From assembly GCA_021163085.1 (NCBI GenBank), contig JAGGXL010000142.1, positions 1 to 11,960 of the forward strand: 11,960 bases of DNA. The letters are read 5' to 3'. Position numbers and translations under genes: made by a program. The notes under the pieces are model-generated. The model was not told the origin of the DNA. It saw nothing but the letters and a program-made list of their open reading frames with translations, and did not search any database. Below, one piece after another: positions 1 through 6,884 of the stretch. The DNA comes from Thermodesulfobacterium sp. (GTDB taxonomy: Bacteria; Desulfobacterota; Thermodesulfobacteria; Thermodesulfobacteriales; Thermodesulfobacteriaceae). Each line of letters starts with the position of its first letter. The stretch's first letter is position 1.

Positions 1-337
1 CAAGATTTCATCTCTAACTGAATTCTCAAGAGTTTAGCATCTTTTGCCTCTGAAGTATAAAAATTTCCCGGATCAAATGTTCATATTTTAAAAGACCTGT
101 TATATTGGGTTTAAATTTATAACTTCCTTCAATGGTAAATCTCTGTACTCTATCTTTATCTTCTCCTGAAATCATTGCCTTCCAAAATTCTTTCAACACC
201 GCTGCTTCATGATCTATTGTCATTTGTTCCGTAGTTAAAAGAAAATAGGGTGTTCTTACAGCCCACATTTTTTGATAAAAAGTTTTAACTTAAAGAGGTT
301 AAGAGGATCAAAAATAACAGTATTAATTTTTTTCCAT
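1..337 (-). pseudogene. Probable broken gene for a small secreted protein (partial at left edge)
   Basis: Seen directly: 21 bases after the acyl-CoA synthetase stop there is a Shine-Dalgarno-like AAGGGGT (350-344), six A, then ATG at 337-335. The frame reads Met-Glu-Lys-Asn and stops at 325-323. If the run of seven A (333-327 on the complement) had eight, it would read MEKKLILLFLILLTSLS before a stop, which is a convincing signal-peptide shape: basic N-terminus, Leu/Ile core, small polar end. The open frame at 26-268 follows in another frame (open from about 289), and a third frame near the left edge (about 37-1) reads a further charged helical segment. Inference: one secreted-protein gene disrupted by two or three single-base indels, either true decay or assembly errors in homopolymers. 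Weakness: T-rich DNA can encode hydrophobic stretches by chance. The family is not recognised. Confidence 0.45.
26..268 (-). CDS. Hypothetical protein, 80 residues; likely the main surviving piece of the broken gene
   Basis: An uninterrupted frame of 80 residues starting at ATG 268-266 and ending at TGA 28-26. Composition is protein-like (many charged residues; a helical stretch around residues 20-45, and a C-terminal stretch with Arg, Glu, Gln and Lys). There are no membrane segments and no motif I recognise. No Shine-Dalgarno sequence precedes this ATG (the upstream bases are ACTTTTTATCAAAAA), and the frame stays open for seven further codons upstream. This argues that ATG 268 is an internal methionine of a longer ancestral reading frame rather than a genuine start. 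It lies at the end of the beta-ketoacyl synthase/acyl-CoA synthetase operon. It could instead be a real small gene, but I consider the fragment interpretation more likely. Function unknown. Confidence 0.4.
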   Translation of the reverse strand: MWAVRTPYFLLTTEQMTIDHEAAVLKEFWKAMISGEDKDRVQRFTIEGSYKFKPNITGLLKYEHLIREIFILQRQKMLNS

Positions 338-358
338 TTTTTTACCCCTTTTATTTTT

Positions 359-1996
359 TTAACGCATCAAAAGACCTTTTTTAAGATCCTCTAAAACCTT
401 TTCTCTAAGTTTATAATGTTGCTTTTTTCCTGTTGCAGTCATCGGAAGTTCATCAACAAATGCCCAGTAGCGAGGTCTTTTATGAGGTGGAATCATAGGA
501 TGTTTGCTAATAAATTTTTTAAGTTCTTCTAAGGTTAAAGATTTGTCTTTTTTAACTACATAAGCAACTATAGCTTGTCCTCTCAATTTATCAGGGACTC
601 CTATAACAGCACATTGAAGCACCTTTGGATGTTCCTGAATAGCTTCTTCGATCTGAATAGGATATATATTTTCTCCTCCTACAACTATCATATCATCTTT
701 TCTCGAAACTATAGTAAGGTATCCATCTTCGTCCCAAGTAGCAAGATCGCCGCAATAAAACCAATCTTTATAAACTCTTTTTGCCCTTTCTTGAGGTTTA
801 TTATAATAATCAAAGGGGCTCGTTAAACTTCTCATAATAACTTCTCCTACCTCTTGATTATTTCTTTCTACCAATTCTTCAGGTTCTACCAATTTATCTG
901 GATAAACTTTTGCAACCCTTACATCAGAAAAAAAGGTTATATTTCTTCCGGCAGTTCCTGCTTTTTTAGGTAAATCCTCAGGTATAAGTAAAGTATTTAA
1001 AAAAGTTTCTGAAGTTCCATAGCCATTAAACACATTAGGCGTTAAAATTTCTTTCATCTCTATACAAAGACTCCTATCAAGAGGGGCTCCCATACTTAAA
1101 GTTCCTCTAAGAGAATTTATATTATAAGAAAATTTCTTTTGTTCTTCTATTAATACTTTATACATACTAGGAACACCCACAGTAAAAGTAACATTATATT
1201 TTTCTATAATTTCTAAAGCTCTTTTAGGAGAAAAAGTTTTCATAGCTACAATTGTAGCTCCTAAGAATAAACCTGGACCAGGTCCACCTAAATAAACGCC
1301 TCCTCTATGAAACCAAGGAGAGAGATTAAGAAGGACATCTTCTTTATTTAATCCTAAACATAGAATTGCTTCCAAACAGGTTAGTATTTCGTTAACATTA
1401 TTTAAAGGAATTCCTTTAGGTCTTCCTGTTGTCCCTGAGGTATAAAGCCTTGTAACCTCAGCCCACGCATCACGGTAAGTCTCTGGAGTTTCAGATAAGG
1501 ACTTATCTTTAATAAACTCATTGTAAGAAATTCCTAAATCACATGTTCCATCTTCTATGTATATTAATACTTTTGGCTTATGTTGAGCTAATTCCAAGGC
1601 ATTTTTAACTTTTTCACTTAAAGAAGCTTGAAAAATAAAAACATAAGGTTTTGAATCATCTAAAATATAGGCAGTTTCTCCTGGGGAAAGTCTAAAATTT
1701 ATGGGACAATTTATAGCTCCTATTTTTTGGGAAGCTAAATAAATAAAAGCAAATTCAGGTAAATTCATTAATTGATAAACTATCACATCCCAAGGTTTTA
1801 CTCCACTTTCAAGTAAAGCATGAGCAAGTTTATTAACTTCAAAATTTAAAGTCTCATAATTCCATTTTTTATCTTTTTCTGCATCAATTAAAGCAATTTT
1901 ATCTTTATACCTTTCTACATTTTTCATAAAATTTCTAATATAAAGAAAGTTTTTATCAAAAAGCCTTTTAAAATACTTTACATCATAGGTATACAT
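359..1996 (-). CDS. AMP-forming acyl-CoA synthetase (class I adenylate-forming enzyme)
   Basis: Activates a carboxylic acid with ATP to an acyl-adenylate and then to the CoA thioester; probably cytosolic. All core motifs of the ANL superfamily are visible in 545 residues: the P-loop YTSGTTGRPKG (185-195), GYGTSE (325-330), YCGDLA with the ribose-binding Asp (414-419), the hinge-region segment GYLTIVSRKDDMIVVGGENI (425-444), and the C-terminal TATGKK with the catalytic lysine at about 524. Length is normal for medium/long-chain fatty acid or aryl-acid ligases. The acyl specificity cannot be read from sequence by eye; medium-chain, long-chain and aromatic acids are all possible. The start codon overlaps the stop of the upstream ketosynthase (TAATG), and an SD-like GGGGGT lies nine bases upstream, so translation is probably coupled. 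The divergent acyl-CoA dehydrogenase/ETF operon suggests its product feeds an acyl-CoA oxidation step (inference). Confidence 0.93.
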   Translation of the reverse strand: MYTYDVKYFKRLFDKNFLYIRNFMKNVERYKDKIALIDAEKDKKWNYETLNFEVNKLAHALLESGVKPWDVIVYQLMNLPEFAFIYLASQKIGAINCPINFRLSPGETAYILDDSKPYVFIFQASLSEKVKNALELAQHKPKVLIYIEDGTCDLGISYNEFIKDKSLSETPETYRDAWAEVTRLYTSGTTGRPKGIPLNNVNEILTCLEAILCLGLNKEDVLLNLSPWFHRGGVYLGGPGPGLFLGATIVAMKTFSPKRALEIIEKYNVTFTVGVPSMYKVLIEEQKKFSYNINSLRGTLSMGAPLDRSLCIEMKEILTPNVFNGYGTSETFLNTLLIPEDLPKKAGTAGRNITFFSDVRVAKVYPDKLVEPEELVERNNQEVGEVIMRSLTSPFDYYNKPQERAKRVYKDWFYCGDLATWDEDGYLTIVSRKDDMIVVGGENIYPIQIEEAIQEHPKVLQCAVIGVPDKLRGQAIVAYVVKKDKSLTLEELKKFISKHPMIPPHKRPRYWAFVDELPMTATGKKQHYKLREKVLEDLKKGLLMR

Positions 1997-3252
1997 TATT
2001 TCTTACCCCCTTCCCAAGCCTTTATTATTAAACAAGCATTTATTCCTCCAAAACCAAAAGAATTTTTTAAAACTGTTTTAACTTTTCTCTTAATTACTTT
2101 TTGAGGAACATAATTGAGATCGCATTCTGGATCAGGATACTCTAAATTTATAGTTGGTGGAATAGTTTCTTCTAAGATGGTTTTTATGGAAAAAATGCTC
2201 TCAATAATTCCTGCTGCTCCCCAAGTATGTCCTATCATTGACTTATTAGCTGAAATGGGTATCTTGTAAGCATATTCTCCAAAAACTTCCTTTATAGCTT
2301 TCGTTTCTATAACATCGTTTAAAGGAGTCCCTGTTCCATGGGCATTTATATAATCTATTGTTTCTGGTTCAATTTGGGCAGATTTTAAAGCCATTTTCAT
2401 ACATTCTTTTATACTTTGAGCTGAAGGCTCAGGAGCAGTGGGATGATAAGCATCACAGGTTGATCCAAACCCTACTATTTCAGCAAGTGGAGTTTTCCCA
2501 TTCTCCAAGGCATTTTCTAAGGATTCTAAAATAACACAGCCTGAACCTTCTGCTGGCACAAAACCACTTCGCAATTTATCAAAAGGTCTACTCGCTTTTT
2601 CCGGGGCTTCATTCCATTTTGCATCAACAATAGCTCCTAAATTTTCTAAACTTGCCATTATGGCAGGTTTAATTCCTGAATCAGCTCCTATAACAAAGGC
2701 AATATCAATTACATCGTTTTTTATCAATTCATAAGCCAGCCCCAAAGCTTTTGTCCCGGAAGAACAGGCTTCCTGTAAAAAATATTGGGGACCTTTGGCA
2801 TTAAAAATTCTTGCTACCTCTCCTGCTGCAGTATTTGCTGATAAATTAATAATACCTAAGGGTGAAACTCTTTTAGAACCGAATTTTAAATACTGTAAAA
2901 TTATCTCTTCAAAAGTTGAGGGAGCTCCTAATGCACTTGCACCAATTATTGAAAATCTAAAAGGATTTTTAACAAAATCTTTTTTAAATTTCCAATTTTC
3001 AGCTACAAGAAGTGCTACAGAAACAAAAAGATGGAACATTCTATCATTTCTTCTAATAAATTTAGGATCTAAAAATTTCTCGGCTTTAAAATCTCCACAT
3101 TCGCCAGCAATTTGACATTTATGATTTTTTGGATCGAAAAAGCTAATTTTTTTAATTCCAGAAACACCATTTTTTAAATTATTCCAGCAATCATTTAATC
3201 CTACACCAAGAGGTGTAATAACTTCCATTCCTGTAACTACAACTCTTTTCAT
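1996..3252 (-). CDS. FabF-like 3-oxoacyl-[ACP] synthase (beta-ketoacyl synthase)
   Basis: Thiolase-fold condensing enzyme. Members catalyse decarboxylative Claisen condensation of an acyl thioester with malonyl-ACP. At 418 residues it matches FabF (KAS II) length, starting with the family-typical MKRVVVTGMEVITPLG. The Cys-His-His set is complete: nucleophile Cys163 in EACSSGT, His305 in NAHGTGTPLND, and Lys337/His342 in NKSMIGHTWGAAG. The C-terminal glycine-rich NSFGFGGINACLII (397-410) is also present. The nucleophile elbow reads CSSG rather than the CATG usual in housekeeping FabF, hinting at a specialised paralogue. No acyl carrier protein, ketoreductase, malonyl transferase or dehydratase gene is beside it; it is instead first in an operon with an acyl-CoA synthetase. 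A strong Shine-Dalgarno is lacking (upstream AAGTGTAATA). I therefore leave the symbol blank: it could be a second FabF or part of a lipid/polyketide-like side pathway. Confidence 0.9.
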   Translation of the reverse strand: MKRVVVTGMEVITPLGVGLNDCWNNLKNGVSGIKKISFFDPKNHKCQIAGECGDFKAEKFLDPKFIRRNDRMFHLFVSVALLVAENWKFKKDFVKNPFRFSIIGASALGAPSTFEEIILQYLKFGSKRVSPLGIINLSANTAAGEVARIFNAKGPQYFLQEACSSGTKALGLAYELIKNDVIDIAFVIGADSGIKPAIMASLENLGAIVDAKWNEAPEKASRPFDKLRSGFVPAEGSGCVILESLENALENGKTPLAEIVGFGSTCDAYHPTAPEPSAQSIKECMKMALKSAQIEPETIDYINAHGTGTPLNDVIETKAIKEVFGEYAYKIPISANKSMIGHTWGAAGIIESIFSIKTILEETIPPTINLEYPDPECDLNYVPQKVIKRKVKTVLKNSFGFGGINACLIIKAWEGGKK

Positions 3253-3356
3253 TATTACACTTGTTTTATTAAAATTTTTTAGTAAAATTTTAAAAACTTT
3301 TTATCTAAATATTTTTAATTTAAATTATTAAAAAAATCTTAAAAGAGTAAAGAGTT
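3253..3356. promoter_or_regulatory. Divergent promoter region between the ketosynthase and acyl-CoA dehydrogenase operons
   Basis: This 104-bp spacer separates two oppositely transcribed operons, so it must contain both promoters unless one is read from elsewhere. It is almost pure A/T, with several AT palindromes including the 12-bp TAATTTAAATTA at 3316-3327. I cannot place -35/-10 hexamers confidently because of the low complexity. The plus-strand gene has a purine-rich ribosome site (AGTAAAGAG, 3346-3354) just before its ATG. Shared control of both operons is inferred from layout. Confidence 0.55.
3269..3293. promoter_or_regulatory. Candidate operator: perfect 10-bp inverted repeat in the divergent spacer
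   Basis: TTAAAATTTT at 3269-3278 and AAAATTTTAA at 3284-3293 are exact reverse complements separated by five bases. The site lies 16-41 bases upstream of the ketosynthase start and about 65-90 bases upstream of the dehydrogenase start, a plausible place for a dimeric repressor such as the TetR-type regulators that often control fatty-acid oxidation genes. No regulator gene is in the window. Because the surrounding DNA is nearly all A/T, a repeat of this length is weaker evidence than it would be in mixed sequence. Confidence 0.3.
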
Positions 3357-4508
3357 ATGATTAAATATTCTTTTTCTGAAGAGCAAAAAATTTTAATTGA
3401 TTTAGTCACTCAGATTGGAGAAGAATATATAAAACCTTATGCATTAAAATGGGATGAAGAAGAAATTTTTGACGAAAAACCTATTAAAGCCTTAGCAGAT
3501 GCAGATCTTTTTGGAATAATTATTCCTAAAGAATATGGTGGATTAGGATGGGGAAATTTTGAAATGTGCCTTGCAGTGGAGAAACTTTCTTATTATTGTG
3601 CAGGAGTTACTACTACTTATGCAGCATCTTTCCTTGGAAGCTACCCTTTTATTCTTTTTGGAAATGAAGAACAAATGAAAAAATATCTTCCTGAAATAGC
3701 AAAAGGAAAAAATTTGTGTGCCTTTGCTTTAACAGAACCTCAAGCAGGAAGTGATGCCTTCGCTATAAAGACTACTGCGGAAAAAGATGGAAATTTTTAC
3801 ATATTAAATGGTATGAAGCAATGGATAACAAACGGTGGTATAGCTGACATTTACATTGTAATTGCTGTAACTGACCCCTCGAAGGGTGCCAGAGGTGCAA
3901 GTGCATTTATTGTAGAAAAGAACGATCCTGGTTTCTCTGTAGGTAAAAAAGAAAAAAAACTTGGATTAAGGGCATCAGTTACCACAGAGCTTTTCTTTAA
4001 TGATTGCAAAATTCCTAAGAACAGATTGCTTGCAAGAGAAGGAATGGGATTTATAGTGGCTCTTAGAACCTTAGACTTTGGAAGATGTGGGGTAGGGGCT
4101 CAAGCTCTTGGAATAGCGCAAGCTGCTATGGAAGTTTCTCTTAAACATGCTACATCAAGAATACAATTCGGACAACCCATTTACAACTTTCAAGCAGTAA
4201 GTCATACATTTGCTGAAATGGCTATTAAAATAGAAGCAGCAAGAGCCTTAGTTTATAATGCTGCCAAATATGTCGACAGTGGTGCTAAAGATATTACAGG
4301 CATATCATCTATAGTAAAATGCTTTACCAGTGATATTGCCATGTGGGTTACTGAAAGAGCCATTCAAATGATGGGTGGTTTTGGATATATGAGAGATTAT
4401 CCAGTTCAAAAATATTTCAGAGATGCAAAATGTCTTCAAATTTATGAAGGAACTAACGAAATCCAGAGAAATGTAATAGCAAGAGAATTGGTTAAACATT
4501 ATAGATAA
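3357..4508 (+). CDS. Acyl-CoA dehydrogenase (FAD-dependent)
   Basis: Introduces the alpha,beta trans double bond into an acyl-CoA and passes electrons to ETF. The 383-residue length and order of domains match the short/medium-chain (butyryl-CoA dehydrogenase-like) family: helical N-terminal domain, the central flavin-contact segment with ALTEPQAGSD (124-133) and QWITNG (155-160), and a helical C-terminal domain with FGRCGVGAQALGIAQAA (241-257), QFGQPI (270-275) and GGFGYMRDYPVQKYFRDAK (340-358). The catalytic base is Glu364 in IYEGTNEIQR, the position used by short/medium-chain enzymes, so this is not an isovaleryl- or long-chain-type arrangement. It is first in an operon with both ETF subunits (13 bases to etfB), which supports ETF as its electron partner. 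Exact chain length or branched/aryl preference is not readable; glutaryl-CoA dehydrogenase seems unlikely given the overall similarity to butyryl-type proteins. Confidence 0.94.
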   Translation: MIKYSFSEEQKILIDLVTQIGEEYIKPYALKWDEEEIFDEKPIKALADADLFGIIIPKEYGGLGWGNFEMCLAVEKLSYYCAGVTTTYAASFLGSYPFILFGNEEQMKKYLPEIAKGKNLCAFALTEPQAGSDAFAIKTTAEKDGNFYILNGMKQWITNGGIADIYIVIAVTDPSKGARGASAFIVEKNDPGFSVGKKEKKLGLRASVTTELFFNDCKIPKNRLLAREGMGFIVALRTLDFGRCGVGAQALGIAQAAMEVSLKHATSRIQFGQPIYNFQAVSHTFAEMAIKIEAARALVYNAAKYVDSGAKDITGISSIVKCFTSDIAMWVTERAIQMMGGFGYMRDYPVQKYFRDAKCLQIYEGTNEIQRNVIARELVKHYR

Positions 4509-4521
4509 CGAGGCAGTTTAA

Positions 4522-5316
4522 ATGGAGAAAATAATAGTATGTATTAAAGGTGTTCCTGAACCAGGGAGTGTAAAAGTTGATCCTAAAACCCATACTTTAA
4601 AAAGGGAAAGCATGGAATTAATATTAAATCCTAACGATAGATCAGCCTTAGAGATGGCTGTAAGGTTAAAAAACGAGTATAATATGGAAATAGTGGCAAT
4701 TTCCATGGGGCCTCCTAATGTTATTCCTCTACTTAAACATGCTTATGCTTTAGGAATTGATCAGATGGTGCTTCTTTCTGATAGAGCTTTTGCTGGGTCA
4801 GATACTCTTGCAACAAGTTATGTTTTAGCAGAGGCTATTAAAAAGCTTTCTCCTTTTTCGCTTATTTTAATGGGTCTCAAGTCGATTGATGGAGAAACAG
4901 CACAGGTTCCTTCAGAAACAGCAAGTTTGCTTGGTATTCCTTCACTTACCAATGTAAAAAGCCTTTTTATGGAAGATAATAAATGGATAGCTATAAGGGA
5001 AATTAAATATGGAGAGGAAGAAGTTGAAGTAGAAGGACCTTTAGTTTGTTCTGTTTTACCTACAGCTTTTGACTACATAAGACCGCCATCTTTAAAGAGG
5101 CTTTTAGAAGTAAAAAATAAAGAACCTATGGTATGGCAAGCAAGTGATTTAAATTTGGATTCTCAAAGATTGGGGCTTAATGGATCACCAACTCAGGTAG
5201 TGGAAGTTATTGAGAAAAAAATAGAAACTAAAGGTGTTATTTTGGAAGGTGAACCAGAAGAGCTTGTAGAAAAATTAATAGAAGTGCTTAAGGAAAAAAG
5301 ATTGATAAAAAATTAA
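4522..5316 (+). CDS. etfB: Electron transfer flavoprotein, beta subunit
   Basis: Small subunit of the ETF heterodimer, which collects electrons from the acyl-CoA dehydrogenase encoded just upstream. Visible family features over 264 residues: the N-terminal CIKGVPEPG segment, NPNDRSALEMAVRLK (36-50), SMGPPN (61-66), a nucleotide-binding GSDTLATSYVLAEAIKK (92-108), GLKSIDGETAQVPSETASLLG (118-138), and RPPSLKRL near 187-194, the recognition-loop region. The SDTLAT motif and a late GLNGSPT segment (218-224) are ones I recall from anaerobe ETFs such as that of Megasphaera and are absent from human ETF beta. They suggest the group that binds a second FAD instead of AMP, but this is from memory and needs alignment. 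A GAGG ribosome site (4510-4513) sits eight bases before the ATG. Confidence 0.93.
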   Translation: MEKIIVCIKGVPEPGSVKVDPKTHTLKRESMELILNPNDRSALEMAVRLKNEYNMEIVAISMGPPNVIPLLKHAYALGIDQMVLLSDRAFAGSDTLATSYVLAEAIKKLSPFSLILMGLKSIDGETAQVPSETASLLGIPSLTNVKSLFMEDNKWIAIREIKYGEEEVEVEGPLVCSVLPTAFDYIRPPSLKRLLEVKNKEPMVWQASDLNLDSQRLGLNGSPTQVVEVIEKKIETKGVILEGEPEELVEKLIEVLKEKRLIKN

Positions 5317-5327
5317 TGAGGTAAAGG

Positions 5328-6335
5328 ATGCTTGAAAGAGTAAAAATAGAAAACCTGTCTAAAGGCAACATTTTAGCTTTTGGAGAATTTTATAAAAATG
5401 AGTTAAACAACTCAAGCTTAGAGATACTTTCTCCTTTAAAAGAGGTAGCTCAGGCTTTAAATAAAAAACTTATTCTACTTTTTTTGATAGGTTCTCTGGA
5501 GGATATTAAAAATCTGGAAGAAATAAAAAGATCCATAGCAGATGAGGTATGGTTTGTAATAAATAATGAATTAAAAGATTTTAAAGATGACCTTTATACT
5601 GAAGTTCTTATTCAAATAGTCAAGTCTTCTCAACCTTATGGACTTTTCTTTCCTGCAACAAAAATAGGGATGTCTTTAACTCCAAGAGTTGCAGGAGCAT
5701 TAAAAGTAGGGCTGTGTGCTCATGTTAATTATTTAGAAGTAAAGGATAATCAAATTGTAATGTCAAGACCAACATATGGAGAAAACATAATCGCTAAACT
5801 TGTGTCTAAAAGTTCTCCTGTTATGGCTACTATATCTTTGGGAGCTTTTAATATAAAGTATGGAGAAAAAGAGCCCTTAATGAAAGAAATAATCTTTCCA
5901 GAAAATTTTTCCTGGAGTAGCAAACTAAAAATAAGAAACTTCATTCCTTCTAAGAAAAAACCTACCAAACTCTCTACAGCTAAAGTAGTGGTTTCAGGGG
6001 GAAGGGGACTTAAAAATAAAGAAACCTTCCAAAAACTTTTTGAGCTTGCAGAAATTTTAGGAGCTGAAGTTGGAGCAACCCGTCCAGTATGTTATGAAGG
6101 TTGGGTAGAAGAAGAAAAAATGATAGGGGTGAGTGGAGTTACTGTTAAACCAAAGGTTTATATCGGTTTTGGTATTTCGGGAGCTCTACAGCATACAGTT
6201 GGAATGGAAAACTCCGAGTTTATAATTGCAGTGAACACAGATAAAGAAGCCCCCCTTGTTAAAATGGCAAATCTGGCTTTAATAGGAGATGCAAAAAAAA
6301 TCCTTGAGCTTTTACTGAAAAAGTTAAAAAATTAA
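5328..6335 (+). CDS. etfA: Electron transfer flavoprotein, alpha subunit
   Basis: Large ETF subunit carrying the electron-transferring FAD; pairs with the EtfB encoded eleven bases upstream (GAGG at 5318-5321, six bases before the ATG). In 335 residues, the N-terminal domain I (to about 200) is poorly conserved, as usual. The FAD-binding domain II is clear: VVVSGGRGL (220-228), GAEVGATRPV with Arg252 (245-254), IGVSG (266-270), KPKVYIGFGISGALQHTVGM (274-293), and AVNTDKEAPL (301-310). The loop that reads QxGQTG in human-type ETF reads MIGVSG here, with Ser269 at the threonine position, which should still allow a hydroxyl contact. The N-terminus has no ferredoxin domain. The last four codons overlap the end of the opposite-strand udg gene, so this is the operon's final gene. 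Confidence 0.93.
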   Translation: MLERVKIENLSKGNILAFGEFYKNELNNSSLEILSPLKEVAQALNKKLILLFLIGSLEDIKNLEEIKRSIADEVWFVINNELKDFKDDLYTEVLIQIVKSSQPYGLFFPATKIGMSLTPRVAGALKVGLCAHVNYLEVKDNQIVMSRPTYGENIIAKLVSKSSPVMATISLGAFNIKYGEKEPLMKEIIFPENFSWSSKLKIRNFIPSKKKPTKLSTAKVVVSGGRGLKNKETFQKLFELAEILGAEVGATRPVCYEGWVEEEKMIGVSGVTVKPKVYIGFGISGALQHTVGMENSEFIIAVNTDKEAPLVKMANLALIGDAKKILELLLKKLKN

Positions 6336-6352
6336 TGTTTTTAATTTTTTAA
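6324..6352. terminator. Perfect 12-bp AT-only inverted repeat at the convergent junction; possible bidirectional terminator
   Basis: TTAAAAAATTAA (6324-6335) and TTAATTTTTTAA (6341-6352) are exact reverse complements around a five-base TGTTT. Both transcripts would end here, and each reads T-rich sequence in or just after the hairpin. The left arm is exactly the stretch shared by etfA and udg and contains both stop codons. The stem has no G-C pair, so it would be weak at high temperature, and a classic intrinsic terminator is not proven. Confidence 0.4.
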
Positions 6353-6884
6353 AGTCTTCCTCTAAAATTTTTTTAATCTTCGGAAATCTTATACCAGCTG
6401 CTGGATGGTAGGTAACAAAAAATTTCCTATTTTTTTCTTCTATCCATTTTCCTCTAAAATCTTTTAGCTTTTTATCAGGAAAAAATACCGAAAAGGCTAC
6501 TTCACCTAATAAAATAAGTATTTCTGGATTAATAATTTCAATTTGTTTCTTTAACCAAGGGAGACAGGCTTCAATTTCATTCTTTTTGGGTTTTCTATTA
6601 ACTGGAGGTTGAGGAAGACACTTTAAAGGAGAGGTTATAAAGATTTCTTTTCTATTTAGACCTGCTAATTCAAGAAGATAGTTCAAAAATTTTCCTGCAG
6701 GACCAACAAAGGGTCTCCCTGTTTTATCTTCCTGAACACCAGGAGCCTGTCCTATAATCATAACTTTTGTATTAGAAGAACCCTCTCCAGGAACAACATT
6801 ATTTCTCATTTTCCACAATTCGCATTTTTTACATTTTTTTATTTTTTCATTTAATTGTGTTAGTTCTTTTTCCTTGGTTTTCAT
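6324..6884 (-). CDS. udg: Family 4 (thermostable, Fe-S) uracil-DNA glycosylase
   Basis: Excises uracil arising from cytosine deamination, starting base-excision repair; typical of thermophiles. The 186 residues show the four-cysteine Fe-S set (Cys18 and Cys21 near the start, Cys89 in SPLKCLPQPP, Cys107 in EACLPWL), the N-terminal active-site motif GQAPGVQED (45-53), TGRPFVGPAGK (55-65), and the C-terminal HPAAGIR (160-166). Family 4 enzymes usually have GE(A/G)PG in the first motif; here Gln46 replaces that Glu, which I believe also occurs in natural homologues, so activity is probably kept. The start overlaps the preceding Mut7-C gene as ATGA, giving translational coupling, and the gene is last in the seven-gene operon. 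Its final 12 bases are shared with etfA on the opposite strand. Confidence 0.92.
   Translation of the reverse strand: MKTKEKELTQLNEKIKKCKKCELWKMRNNVVPGEGSSNTKVMIIGQAPGVQEDKTGRPFVGPAGKFLNYLLELAGLNRKEIFITSPLKCLPQPPVNRKPKKNEIEACLPWLKKQIEIINPEILILLGEVAFSVFFPDKKLKDFRGKWIEEKNRKFFVTYHPAAGIRFPKIKKILEEDFKKLKTLIF

Noticed and set aside
290..306. Near-tandem TTAAAGAGG/TTAAGAGG
   Set aside because: Only two short imperfect copies; no array and no conserved position relative to a promoter.
2795..3115. Open frame of 106 codons on the plus strand
   Set aside because: Antisense to the ketosynthase, which has a full set of catalytic motifs; no start signal or recognisable domain.
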